Under the pieces are notes generated by a model that saw only the letters and a list, made by a program, of their open reading frames with translations, made no database searches and was not told the origin of the DNA. Shown here piece by piece: positions 45,795-54,839 of a stretch of 64,000 bases of DNA. The stretch is from WANQ01 sp964448055 (GTDB lineage: Archaea > Thermoproteota > Thermoprotei_A > Sulfolobales > WANQ01). How positions within the stretch are numbered: the first letter of the stretch is position 1; each line of letters begins with the position of its first letter. The stretch is from NCBI GenBank assembly GCA_964448055.1, contig CAYUVB010000002.1:1-64000 (forward strand), given 5' to 3'. The translations under genes and the position numbers were made by a program.

Positions 45795-46505
45795 TTATTG
45801 TTGCCAACGTGTGTTAAATATTGCGTATATTTCTCTTGCTCTTTTTTCACCTATACCTTCAACCTTCATTAGCTCACTGATACTTGCATTAGCGATATTT
45901 CTTAATGTACCAAAATGTTCTAGTAGTTTTCTTGCTAGGGTTGGTCCTACAAGACCTTCTGCGACATATAGTATTCGTTCGTTTAATGTCATAGGCTTCT
46001 TTTCAACTCTTAGTCTGATAATCCTTTTTTTGTTGGTTTCACCTAAGCTTTTAGCTTTAGCTACAAGCCATTGTATAGTGGCATTCTTATTTGGTGATGG
46101 TAGTATAGGTACCTTGTATTTCAATGTTATTTCATCAAGTGCTCTTAATATAGAAGTTATATTCCATTTAGTGTATTTAGTAAGTGAATAGAAACTACCT
46201 TCAAGTAACAATATTGGTTGTGCATTTTCTTTTGCAGCTGCCTCGCGAAGTAATTGCACCTGCTCCCAGATTCTATTATCCCTAATACTATTAGCTAAAT
46301 CAATTATAGTTTTTCTTTCTACTAATACCGGTTGTTTGTTTTCTGCTGCGAGAAGATAATAGTCGCCAACATTTAACGCAATCACTGCTACTCGTAAGCC
46401 TTTCTTCTTAACACCCTCAACTATATCAGCGTTTTTTGCCGCTTCCCTGCTATCAATTATAATGTCAACAGGTGCGAGTAATTCACTAGAGATAATGCCA
46501 CTCAA
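45795..46505 (-). CDS. xpf: XPF/Mus81-family structure-specific nuclease
   Basis: 236 residues: an ERCC4 nuclease domain (~10-140) with the motif NVGDYYLL and VLVERKTIIDLANSI (the V-E-R-K and D catalytic residues), followed by tandem helix-hairpin-helix (~180-230, VGPTLARKLLEHFG and VEGIGEKRAREIY). This short crenarchaeal form lacks the helicase domain and cuts 3' flap or branched DNA as a dimer. A PCNA-binding C-terminal tail is not evident (ends FNTRWQQ). Confidence 0.92.
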   Translation of the reverse strand: MSGIISSELLAPVDIIIDSREAAKNADIVEGVKKKGLRVAVIALNVGDYYLLAAENKQPVLVERKTIIDLANSIRDNRIWEQVQLLREAAAKENAQPILLLEGSFYSLTKYTKWNITSILRALDEITLKYKVPILPSPNKNATIQWLVAKAKSLGETNKKRIIRLRVEKKPMTLNERILYVAEGLVGPTLARKLLEHFGTLRNIANASISELMKVEGIGEKRAREIYAIFNTRWQQ

Positions 46506-46633
46506 TCCTCGAACACCATATAGTTTCTTTTTATTCTGCTTCTGCTAAAGATATCCGTCAAACATACATTTTATAACATTATTAGCTGGAATCAATTTTA
46601 GATAAATAGATCTTGTCGCCCCAAGGTGGTATA

Positions 46634-46969
46634 ATGGATAAGAATAAAAAAGATGTAGTTGTATATCGTAATGAGGATATTGAGCGTGTAATAGCATTTA
46701 TTCCTCCAGGACACATGCATGTAAGAGTTCTTATTGAAACTAAGGATAAGATAATAGTGTTCCAAGAGGCAACAATCGCTGGCATCATAAGAGCTTATGT
46801 AAATGTAGGCATGCATCCATATAAGAAGGCATTAGAACTTCAGTGTACTCGTTTAAGGAAAGATTCACGTAAGATAGGATTTGCTGAATATCAGTTGATG
46901 GAGTCTAATAGATCCGAAAAAAGCATTTTAGATGAAGTAATAAGCATTATAGGTATAGATAAGTATTGA
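46634..46969 (+). CDS. Conserved crenarchaeal hypothetical protein
   Basis: About 111 residues. IPPGHMHVRVLIETKDKIIVFQEATIAGIIRAYVNV is distinctive and, from memory, conserved in crenarchaea. Function unknown; the QEATIAGI region suggests a beta-alpha fold. The ATG at 46634 has AAGGTGGTATA upstream; the longer frame from 46613 is not needed. Lies directly before iorA, same strand. Confidence 0.75.
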   Translation: MDKNKKDVVVYRNEDIERVIAFIPPGHMHVRVLIETKDKIIVFQEATIAGIIRAYVNVGMHPYKKALELQCTRLRKDSRKIGFAEYQLMESNRSEKSILDEVISIIGIDKY

Positions 46970-47064
46970 CCTATCTAAAGATAAGCTAAAGTTTTTATGT
47001 CTCAGCAACAACATTATACTGTAATAATCACCTCAAACTAGAATGGTCAAGGTGCATGCACATT

Positions 47065-48960
47065 ATGGAGTATCATAGAATATTAGGCGAGCCTGGTAGA
47101 AAGGTTCTAATGATGGGTAATGAAGCCATAGCACGTGGAGCCATAGAGGCAAGTGTTAAAGTAGCTTCAGGATATCCAGGTACACCTTCAAGCGAAGTAC
47201 TCATGACCTTGATGCCTATCTCGAGAAAAATAGGTATGTATGCTGAATGGGCGGTAAATGAGAAGGTAGCATTTGAAATAGCGTTAGGAGCGGCTTTTGC
47301 CGGCATACGTGCACTTGCAACAATGAAAGCACCAGGTCTTAACGTTGCAGCGGATTCAGTTGTATCATCAGCATACACAGGTGTTAATGGTGGATTAGTA
47401 GTATTAGTAGCCGATGATCCAGGTCCACATACCACCCAAACAGAGCAAGACAGCAGATGGTATGCTAAGTTAATAAAGATCCCAATGATAGAACCATCTA
47501 ATCCTCAAGAAGCAAAAGATTTCATTGTAAAAGCCTATGAGTTATCAGAGAAATTGCAACTCCCAGTACTATTTAGGACTACTACTAGAGTAAACCATAC
47601 TGTTGGAGATGTAGTACTAGGTGAGATTAAGAAAATAGAACGTGAACCAATGTTCGAATTCAATCCTAAGAGATACATAAGAGCATCGATGCAATGGAAT
47701 ATGGATAGACATAAATGGCTTCTAGAACAACTCTCGCGCGCTGAAGAAGAAGCATCAAAGTTAGGCTTAAACAAAGTTGAAGGCGAAGGTAAATATTGTA
47801 TAATTACTTCAGGAGTAAGTTACGCTTACGTCAAAGAAGTATTAACAAGATTAGATGTTGAGAACCTAGTACGCGTAATTAAGTTAGAATTAACTTATCC
47901 CTTACCTGAAAAATTCTTACTAGATAACATTAGTGAATGTAAGAAGATACTAATAGTTGAAGAACTAGATCCTTACCTAGAGGAAAGCGTACAAGCACTA
48001 TTATATAAGCATAAAATTAATGTTGATATATGGGGTAAAGATAAGGCTCACATACCGTTGGTAGGTGAACTTAATCCATCAATTATAGAGAAATCTATCC
48101 GTAAATTCCTGGATCTAGGCATGCAGGATAGGGTAAAAGATGAAAATGAAACTATAAGCATACCTGATTTACCTCATAGACCTCCTCCGCTTTGTCCTGG
48201 TTGTCCACATAGAGGTTCATACTTTGCATTACTTAGAGCTATTAGGAAACTTGGATATAGAAAGCAAGATGTCCCGATAATGGGTGATATAGGTTGTTAC
48301 GCTTTAAGCCTTGAACCACCACTTGAAGCCATATGGACGGAGCACGCTATGGGAGCCAGTATAGGACTTGCTTTAGGACTAAAATTAGCAGGCTATAATA
48401 AACCAGTAATTGCAACAATAGGTGACTCGACGTTCTTCCATGCAGGCCTACCTGCACTCGTAGAAGCCGTAAACAAAAACATCGACATCCTAGTATTTAT
48501 ATTGGACAATATATCTGTCGCCATGACTGGACATCAATCAACGCCCGAGTTTACATATACCGAGAGCGGAAGAAAGGTGAAGCCTGTAAAGATAGAGGAT
48601 GTTGTAAGAGGTATCGGTGTAGAAAATATATGGGTTGTAGATCCATATGATCTTAAAAGAACAGTAGAAGTTTTGCAAGAAGCGTTGAAAAAGCCTGGAG
48701 TAAAGGTAGTAATAGCAAGACGTGAATGCTCACTCCAAGCAATGCGTAAAGGAGTTAGATATAAGCCACCAGTAATAGACTATGAGAAATGTACAAATTG
48801 TATGACATGTATACGTTCTTTAGGATGTACAGCATTAACCATAAGAGACGATGGTAGGGTGGCAATAGTAGAAGAAGTATGTAATGGATGTAACTTATGT
48901 GTACAAGTTTGTCCATTTAATGCAATAATACCTCGTGATGACCCATTAAAATCTATGTAG
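47065..48960 (+). CDS. iorA: Indolepyruvate ferredoxin oxidoreductase subunit alpha
   Basis: Oxidatively decarboxylates arylpyruvates (from Phe, Tyr, Trp) to aryl-CoA with ferredoxin. About 631 residues: pyrimidine-binding domain (ASGYPGTPSSEVLM), TPP domain with GDIGCYAL and GDSTFFHAG...NN-like region, and C-terminal ferredoxin domain with two 4-Cys sites (CTNCMTCIRSLGC and CNGCNLCVQVC). The ATG at 47065 has AAGGTG ten bases upstream; 47056 is alternative. Ten bases before iorB. Confidence 0.94.
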   Translation: MEYHRILGEPGRKVLMMGNEAIARGAIEASVKVASGYPGTPSSEVLMTLMPISRKIGMYAEWAVNEKVAFEIALGAAFAGIRALATMKAPGLNVAADSVVSSAYTGVNGGLVVLVADDPGPHTTQTEQDSRWYAKLIKIPMIEPSNPQEAKDFIVKAYELSEKLQLPVLFRTTTRVNHTVGDVVLGEIKKIEREPMFEFNPKRYIRASMQWNMDRHKWLLEQLSRAEEEASKLGLNKVEGEGKYCIITSGVSYAYVKEVLTRLDVENLVRVIKLELTYPLPEKFLLDNISECKKILIVEELDPYLEESVQALLYKHKINVDIWGKDKAHIPLVGELNPSIIEKSIRKFLDLGMQDRVKDENETISIPDLPHRPPPLCPGCPHRGSYFALLRAIRKLGYRKQDVPIMGDIGCYALSLEPPLEAIWTEHAMGASIGLALGLKLAGYNKPVIATIGDSTFFHAGLPALVEAVNKNIDILVFILDNISVAMTGHQSTPEFTYTESGRKVKPVKIEDVVRGIGVENIWVVDPYDLKRTVEVLQEALKKPGVKVVIARRECSLQAMRKGVRYKPPVIDYEKCTNCMTCIRSLGCTALTIRDDGRVAIVEEVCNGCNLCVQVCPFNAIIPRDDPLKSM

Positions 48961-48969
48961 GTGTAAACC

Positions 48970-49587
48970 ATGAGTTCCGTGGGTAAGTTAAATGAATACA
49001 ATATAGTTATAGCTTCAGTAGGTGGACAAGGAGGTCTAACGTTATCAAGAGTTATAGGTTATGCAGCACTATTAGAAGGATACAATGTTAGAATAGGCGA
49101 GACATTGGGCATGTCACAAAGAGGAGGAGTTGTACAGAGCTATGTAAGATTTGGTACGAAAGTACTTTCACCCCTTATACCATACAATAAAGCTAACGTA
49201 ATATTAGGTCTAGAGCCTCTTGAAACCCTTAGGGCAGCTATCAAATTTGCTAACGAAAACACGTTGGTGGTAGTCAATACTAATCCTATTCACACAATCA
49301 CTACACTTGTAGGTAAAGAAAAGTATCCATCAATAAATGATATTCTAGCAAAATTAAGACAAATATCCAAGAATGTTTATACAATAAATGCTACAGATAT
49401 TGCAAGAAAGGAAGGATTACCTATGGCAACAAACATAGTAACATTAGCAGTATTTGCTTCCATGAAGCAAAATCCACTACAAAGGGAGTCGTATATAGAA
49501 GGCATTAAAACCTTCATAAGACGTAGGGTTGAGGAGAATATTAGATTATTCAATAAGGTAATTAATGAATACGGTGTTAAGAGTTAA
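48970..49587 (+). CDS. iorB: Indolepyruvate ferredoxin oxidoreductase subunit beta
   Basis: 205 residues of the 2-oxoacid ferredoxin oxidoreductase gamma/beta family: ASVGGQGGLTLSRVIGYAAL at the start and MSQRGGVVQSYVRFG later are family motifs. Partner of IorA, directly downstream in the operon. Confidence 0.93.
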   Translation: MSSVGKLNEYNIVIASVGGQGGLTLSRVIGYAALLEGYNVRIGETLGMSQRGGVVQSYVRFGTKVLSPLIPYNKANVILGLEPLETLRAAIKFANENTLVVVNTNPIHTITTLVGKEKYPSINDILAKLRQISKNVYTINATDIARKEGLPMATNIVTLAVFASMKQNPLQRESYIEGIKTFIRRRVEENIRLFNKVINEYGVKS

Positions 49588-49611
49588 CATCTATAACATT
49601 GAGTTGAGTAT

Positions 49612-50274
49612 TTACCTGATATTTTTCAAATGAATTTTTACCTCTTCATATAGTTCTACAATTGCATAATACCCCCATGCTAATGGACCTGGATTAACCA
49701 TCACTGTGTTTCCTATTTTATCAATACCTCTAGATTCATGTATGTGTCCACAAATACATAGCAAGGGTTTTCTTTCCTCGATGAATTTTCTTAAACTCTT
49801 ACTACCAACATGTAACCCACTTTTTACAATGTCGAGTTTAGTATTATATGGAGGGGTATGGGACAACACAATAACCTTTTCATAGTCTTTAATTGATTTT
49901 GTCGCGTTGTCTATTATAGTGGAATATTCTTCCTCGGTTAGCTCTATCAATGTATTGAAGGGTGAAATTAGCCCGCCACCAATTCCTATAACAGTTAATC
50001 CATTTAAGCTATGTGATATACCATGTAAGTTTATTACGCGTTCATCACCTGGCTTATAGGCCAATAGTTGGGGAGGGTCACAGTTGCCAGGAACAAATAA
50101 CACCTTACCCGTCGTGGCATCAACTGCTTGCTTAAGTATTTCTTCTGCTTCCTTTAGTGTACCAAAATGGGTTATATCACCTGATATGAATACATGGTCT
50201 GCTTCTTCTTTCTGGAGCACTTCATTTAGTAATCTTTTTCTTCCATGGATATCGCTTATTACTAATATTAACAT
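49612..50274 (-). CDS. Metallophosphoesterase (calcineurin-like)
   Basis: About 220 residues. Two-metal motifs ISDIHGRKRL, FISGDITHFG, VPGNCDPPQLL, LSHTPPYN and CGHIHESRGIDK are all in order, as in archaeal phosphodiesterases related to YfcE. Substrate unknown. The ATG at 50274 follows GGTGA at five bases; it lies within ten bases of the DapA-like gene and is likely co-transcribed. Confidence 0.88.
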   Translation of the reverse strand: MLILVISDIHGRKRLLNEVLQKEEADHVFISGDITHFGTLKEAEEILKQAVDATTGKVLFVPGNCDPPQLLAYKPGDERVINLHGISHSLNGLTVIGIGGGLISPFNTLIELTEEEYSTIIDNATKSIKDYEKVIVLSHTPPYNTKLDIVKSGLHVGSKSLRKFIEERKPLLCICGHIHESRGIDKIGNTVMVNPGPLAWGYYAIVELYEEVKIHLKNIR

Positions 50275-50283
50275 AGTCTTCAC

Positions 50284-51180
50284 CTAAATTCTCTGTAGTC
50301 TTATACCTAATGCTTTGAGTGTAAGTTCTATGTGGTCACGTAGGTATGTAGGTTCTGTGGTTAAGGGGGGTCTAACATAAGGTTTAAATTTATCGTCAAT
50401 TATATTTAATGTTAGCTTTACTATACCGGGCATGCTTTTTGCATAATTGTACAAGCCTCTAAGTAGTGTTAGTTTATAGGTTAGGTAACTAGGATTAGCT
50501 GGTGTTTGGGTAAATACTTCTGGTGCTATAGTAATGGCTGGAGCAATTACTCCAAAACATTTTGGCATAAGATATTGTAGAAGTAAGCCTTCATCACCAT
50601 AGCATATTATTTTGAAATCTCTTCTTACTTCAATGCTTATTCTTAATAGATTAATAAGTGTCTCCATGGCATTCCTCGTGCAATCGATAACTATGGTATT
50701 TATTTCAGGTAACAGCCTAACTGTTTCTCTAATAGCTTCGATTAATTCATGATTCAGCTTACCTAGAATGTGTATGTATATTTTCTTATCTGGTATGTGT
50801 TCAAATATAGTTCTTGCTAAAAGTGTAAAGGAGTATGTATTATTTAGTACTACTTCATCTACTTCGATTATATATAGGATGTTGTTTTTGTCAATTCTTT
50901 TAATTAAACCCAAAAATTCACGTAACCTATTAAAATTTATGCTTAGATAAATATTATTTGATGTAAGTTTTGATAAGTTATTAACTATAGCCACACATTC
51001 ATCTAGTTCTAAGGAGAACTGTTCCCCGATTATACTATCACATATCATGAAGTCTACACTAGTTTTTGAGAGTTTAAGTATGCGTTTAACTAATTGTTCT
51101 AGTCCCACGTTATCGACTCTGAGGTCTTTGTCGAATAGTGTTGGGAGGGGTACTATGTACTCTATTACTTGATTATCCAA
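50284..51180 (-). CDS. DapA-superfamily protein lacking the Schiff-base lysine
   Basis: 298 residues with a TIM-barrel start PLPTLFDKDLRVD typical of the dihydrodipicolinate synthase/KDG aldolase family. Where family members have the catalytic lysine (IVGIKEATG in DapA), this protein reads TIVIDCTRNAM, with Asp166 in the lysine position. The active-site Tyr region is YIHILGK. It is therefore either an aldolase-fold protein with another function, such as a regulator, or a lyase with altered chemistry. TTG start. Paired with the metallophosphoesterase. Confidence 0.65.
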   Translation of the reverse strand: MDNQVIEYIVPLPTLFDKDLRVDNVGLEQLVKRILKLSKTSVDFMICDSIIGEQFSLELDECVAIVNNLSKLTSNNIYLSINFNRLREFLGLIKRIDKNNILYIIEVDEVVLNNTYSFTLLARTIFEHIPDKKIYIHILGKLNHELIEAIRETVRLLPEINTIVIDCTRNAMETLINLLRISIEVRRDFKIICYGDEGLLLQYLMPKCFGVIAPAITIAPEVFTQTPANPSYLTYKLTLLRGLYNYAKSMPGIVKLTLNIIDDKFKPYVRPPLTTEPTYLRDHIELTLKALGIRLQRI

Positions 51181-51286
51181 TTTCTACCCCTTATTTCATA
51201 GTACGTTGACATTTATTTCCAATACTTCTAGTAGGACAATAAAATATAACACGGTTAATATGATTACATCTTCTGGGATGTAATTA

Positions 51287-51850
51287 GTGTATACTTGTAA
51301 TAATTTGAAGCTGATAGTTACAACTAAGCCTGGCAAGGAAAACGTAGTTGAGCTTCAAGTTGGAGATGCCATATATTTTCATGATAATGATGTAAGGATA
51401 GTTCATACGGGTTATAGAGGTGTACTACTAGTCTACACTAGTTTAGATCCATGGCAGGCTTTCTGGAAGGTAATGTCTAATCCTATCCATGGTGCTTCAA
51501 GAATAGTACCGGTTGAGATATGTGTTCAAGCAAATATATCTTTGATAGTTAATAGTTTATTAAAACTCGTAGAGAATAAAAAGGTGCGTGAAGTATCTCT
51601 AGAGGTAACTGTTAGGGGTAAACATGTTGATGAAGATGAACTTAAGAACATGTTACGTGACTCGTTATTACAAAAAGAAATCCTCATAAAACATAAGACA
51701 AAATACTCAGCTAAGGTAGAAGTTATTGATAATATCGCAATTATAGCCATAATACCCAAGGACATAGATAAAATCTCCAAGAAAATAAGTTTAATACTAA
51801 AAAGCATCGGCTTAAATAACATGAAGCAGGAGCGCTATAGAATTGATTAA
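51287..51850 (+). CDS. THUMP-domain protein, second copy
   Basis: 187 residues, GTG start. The layout KLIVTTKPGKENVVELQVGD, LLVYTSLDPWQAFWKVM, RIVPVEICVQANISLIVNSL, and a basic C-terminal beta-strand KHKTKYSAKVEVIDNIAIIA resembles the THUMP protein at 34484. It probably binds tRNA as a partner for base modification. The two copies share layout but little sequence, so they are old paralogs or separate families. Confidence 0.7.
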   Translation: MYTCNNLKLIVTTKPGKENVVELQVGDAIYFHDNDVRIVHTGYRGVLLVYTSLDPWQAFWKVMSNPIHGASRIVPVEICVQANISLIVNSLLKLVENKKVREVSLEVTVRGKHVDEDELKNMLRDSLLQKEILIKHKTKYSAKVEVIDNIAIIAIIPKDIDKISKKISLILKSIGLNNMKQERYRID

Positions 51851-51852
51851 TA

Positions 51853-51914
51853 GGGCTCCGTCGCGCCGACCTTCAACATCTTTGTTCAGTCTCGGGTTCT
51901 GTCTTCATAGCCCC
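51853..51914 (-). ncRNA. Possible C/D box sRNA (degenerate C and D)
   Basis: Minus strand order: GGGGC, imperfect C-like TATGA (51905-51909), 15 bases, D' CTGA (51886-51889), six bases, C' ATGTTGA (51873-51879, same variant as the sRNA at 5456), 12-base spacer AGGTCGGCGCGA, CGGA in place of D (51857-51860), GCCC pairing with the leading GGGGC. Its internal D' and C' boxes are good, but C and D are non-canonical, so it may be a pseudogene or divergent guide. It is antisense to, and just past, the THUMP gene. Confidence 0.5.
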
Positions 51915-51981
51915 GTATGTATGTTTAGCTATGAAATTCTTATATTTTATCATTGTTCTGCATTTTTATTATTGTATATTC

Positions 51982-52031
51982 TTATATGGGTTAAACTCTT
52001 AACTCCCCCAGCTTAGTATGGGCTAAGGGGG
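51982..52031 (+). promoter_or_regulatory. hppA promoter and RBS-covering hairpin
   Basis: TATA-like TTATAT at 51982-51987. The predicted transcript starts about 20 bases later and folds as CCCC(C)-CTTAG-loop TATGGG-CTAAG-GGGG (52005-52031). The 3' arm contains the GGGGGT that is the ribosome site of the ATG at 52041, so the stem would hide it. Confidence 0.5.
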
Positions 52032-52040
52032 TAAGTAGTA

Positions 52041-54065
52041 ATGAATATGGGTATACTAGGGCTGTCTACTACATTAGGTATTATTGCAGGGGTAGCTGCA
52101 TTAGTTTATGTAGTAGCCTTAATAATGAGTATATTAAGGATCAAAATACCATCAGATAAAGCAGCAGAAATACACGGCTACATAAAGGATGCAGCAACAA
52201 CTTATATGAAGAGACAGTATAGCATCATATTAACTATTGCATTCATAGTGGGTATTGTAATAGTAATCTCAGGATATGTCTGGAGCAGTAATGTTCTCAT
52301 TAATACTGGTATAGCATACATAGTTGGTGCTTTAAGTTCATCATTTGTAGGAATTTTAGGTATGTACATTGCTGTGCTAAGCAACGTTAGGGTACTCAAA
52401 ATACTCGTTGAAAAAGGGTTACATAGAGCACTAAGAATAGCATTCCGTGGTGGAGCTGTAACCGGGTTCATGGTAGGCGGTATTGGTCTATTAGGAATAT
52501 CCCTATTATTCATAGCATTTGGAGGACTTAGTATAAGCTACGAAGATGCCGTAAAAGCATTACTGGGCTACGCATTTGGGGCAAGTACAGTAGCTCTATT
52601 TGCTAGGGTAGGTGGAGGAATATATACTAAGGCAGCTGATGTAGGAGCAGATTTAGTGGGAAAGGTCGAAGTAGGTATACCCGAAGATGATCCTAGGAAT
52701 CCAGGAGTAATTGCAGATAACGTGGGAGACAATGTAGGAGATTGTGCAGGTATGAGTGCAGACTTATTTGAATCGTACGTTGAAAGTATTGTTGCTGCTA
52801 TGGCTATAGGCATGTTGATAAAAGCTGTTATATCACCTACATTAGTAGCATTCCCATTATTGTTCGCTTCGGTAGCATTGCTGACAACGATATTAACTGC
52901 TCAATTCGTAGAAATATCACCCATAAGAGAACCATCTAAAACACTCACAACAACATCTCTGATAAGTATTATAGGTGTAGCTATTACAACACTACTAGCA
53001 ACACTAACACAACTTAGTTACGTAAGTGTGCCTTTAACCAATCTTTGGGGCGCTGGTGTCTTAGGATTAATAGCCGGAGGTATAGTAGGGTTCACATCAG
53101 ATTACTTTACATCGGGTAGTTATAGACCCGTTAGAACTGTTGCAGCAAATTCCAGGGCTGGACCAGCCTTAACAATACTCAGCGGTCTATCTATGGGCTT
53201 CTATAGTACAGTTGCACCTGCTATTGCTATCGCTATTGCAACGTANNNNNNNNNNNNNNNNNNNNNNNNNNNNNNNNNNNNNNNNNNNNNNNNNNNNNNN
53301 NNNNNNNNNNNNNNNNNNNNNNNNNNNNNNNNNNNNNNNNNNNNNATGAAGTCCATATCCAAAGGCTACGCCATAGGTTCTGCCGCATTAACAGCACTAG
53401 CGCTATTATTCACCTACGCCTCTTTACTTAAAGACTATGCCGATCAAATGGGTATAAGATTCGATATGCAATCACTATTCACACTAACACGTCCAGACGT
53501 ACTCGCTGGACTATTGGTAGGAGCTGCAGTACCAGCATTCTTTACAGCGCTCGTCATTCAAGCCGTAACGGCTGCAGCATTTGAAATGGTTGAGGAGATA
53601 CGTAGACAGTTTAGAGAAAAACCAGGAATACTAGAATGGAAAGAGAAGCCTGACTATAACCGTGCAGTAGATATAGTAACAAGATATGCATTAAAACGCC
53701 TAATAGCACCTGGAGCCATAGCACTTGTGACGCCAATAATTGTAGGTGTACTATTAGGCCCTATAGCATTAGGAGGTATGCTCATGGGTTCTATAATAAC
53801 CGGGCTACTACTAGGATTATTCCAAGGTAACGTGGGCAATACATGGGATAACGCCAAGAAATTCATAGAAGAAGGAAACTATGGTGGAAAAGGCTCAGAG
53901 GCTCATAAAGCAGCAGTCATAGGTGATACAGTAGGAGATCCACTAAAGGACGCAGCAGGGCCATCATTAAACATATTGATTAAGCTGATGGCTATAGCGT
54001 CATCAGTATTCCTAATACTGATATTATCGATTAGATTAGCATTAGGTCTACTGCCAATAGGGTAA
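52041..54065 (+). CDS. hppA: Membrane-bound proton/sodium pyrophosphatase (gap inside)
   Basis: Uses PPi hydrolysis to pump ions outward. Hydrophobic protein with ~16 membrane helices. The substrate site DDPRNPGVIADNVGDNVGDCAGM is present, as is the C-terminal DTVGDPLKDAAGPSLNIL. A 100-N gap (53246-53345) removes the section holding DNAGGIAEM and GNT; from the family about 65 residues are missing, more than the 33 the N run implies. After the gap, MKSISKGYAIGSAAL places Lys at the position that is Ala in K+-dependent enzymes, so K+-independent H+ pumping is favoured. Confidence 0.92.
   Translation: MNMGILGLSTTLGIIAGVAALVYVVALIMSILRIKIPSDKAAEIHGYIKDAATTYMKRQYSIILTIAFIVGIVIVISGYVWSSNVLINTGIAYIVGALSSSFVGILGMYIAVLSNVRVLKILVEKGLHRALRIAFRGGAVTGFMVGGIGLLGISLLFIAFGGLSISYEDAVKALLGYAFGASTVALFARVGGGIYTKAADVGADLVGKVEVGIPEDDPRNPGVIADNVGDNVGDCAGMSADLFESYVESIVAAMAIGMLIKAVISPTLVAFPLLFASVALLTTILTAQFVEISPIREPSKTLTTTSLISIIGVAITTLLATLTQLSYVSVPLTNLWGAGVLGLIAGGIVGFTSDYFTSGSYRPVRTVAANSRAGPALTILSGLSMGFYSTVAPAIAIAIATXXXXXXXXXXXXXXXXXXXXXXXXXXXXXXXXXXMKSISKGYAIGSAALTALALLFTYASLLKDYADQMGIRFDMQSLFTLTRPDVLAGLLVGAAVPAFFTALVIQAVTAAAFEMVEEIRRQFREKPGILEWKEKPDYNRAVDIVTRYALKRLIAPGAIALVTPIIVGVLLGPIALGGMLMGSIITGLLLGLFQGNVGNTWDNAKKFIEEGNYGGKGSEAHKAAVIGDTVGDPLKDAAGPSLNILIKLMAIASSVFLILILSIRLALGLLPIG
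53246..53345. other. Assembly gap (100 N) within hppA
   Basis: Flanks are not repeated. Compared with other pyrophosphatases, about 190 to 200 bases are really missing, so the gap length is wrong and the frame continuity through N is accidental. Confidence 0.85.
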
Positions 54066-54080
54066 TCAAGGATAAACGAA

Positions 54081-54839
54081 ATGAAGAGCATAAATATAGA
54101 CAAATACATATACGTTGACGTTCACTGTCATCTCTATGAATATCCTGAGCCAGAAATTGAAGAGTTAACACGTGAGACATTAATATTTGCTGTATCAGAC
54201 GACTACACTTCATCCATAAGAACATTAGAGTTATCTAGAAAGTACAAAAACGTTGTCCCAGGTATAGGAATACATCCTTGGGAAATAGGTATAAATGTTC
54301 ATGAAGATGAAGTTGCCAAGATAGTAGGGTTGATTGAAAAAGAGAAAATAGTCATGATAGGAGAAGTGGGTTTGGATTCGCGATTTAGAAAAGAAACCTT
54401 AGAACTACAAGAAAAGATTTTAAGGACCATACTTGAGGCTTCACCGCCAAATATAATATTTAATGTACATGCACTTGGTACTTGGGGTAAAGTCTTTGAA
54501 TTACTTACAAAATTTAATGTAAAGGTTGCTATATTTCATTGGTATTCTGGTCCTTCAGAATTGTTAAGAGAATTGGAAGCACAAGGGTATTATATATCAG
54601 TAAATCCATCCATAGAATTCCAGCGTAAACATAGAGATGTAGTTAGGCAAGCACCATTAGATATAATATTAACTGAAAGCGATGGGCCGTATAGGTATAG
54701 AGGTAGAATGTTAAGCCCTAGACTAATACCATTAACTATAAACATATTATCAAGAGTAAAGGAGATAGGTGAAGAGGAGGTAGTTAAGGTTATTCAAAGA
54801 AATACAGAAAGGATATTAAAATCAGTAAACTTAATATAA
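54081..54839 (+). CDS. TatD-like metal-dependent hydrolase
   Basis: 252 residues. Metal ligands VDVHCHL (N-terminus), IGEVGLDSRF, FNVHALGTWG, and TESDGPYRY match TatD family nucleases/hydrolases (TIM barrel). Starts 16 bases after hppA, the same direction, so may be read through. DNase or other phosphoester activity is inferred from the family only. Confidence 0.85.
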   Translation: MKSINIDKYIYVDVHCHLYEYPEPEIEELTRETLIFAVSDDYTSSIRTLELSRKYKNVVPGIGIHPWEIGINVHEDEVAKIVGLIEKEKIVMIGEVGLDSRFRKETLELQEKILRTILEASPPNIIFNVHALGTWGKVFELLTKFNVKVAIFHWYSGPSELLRELEAQGYYISVNPSIEFQRKHRDVVRQAPLDIILTESDGPYRYRGRMLSPRLIPLTINILSRVKEIGEEEVVKVIQRNTERILKSVNLI

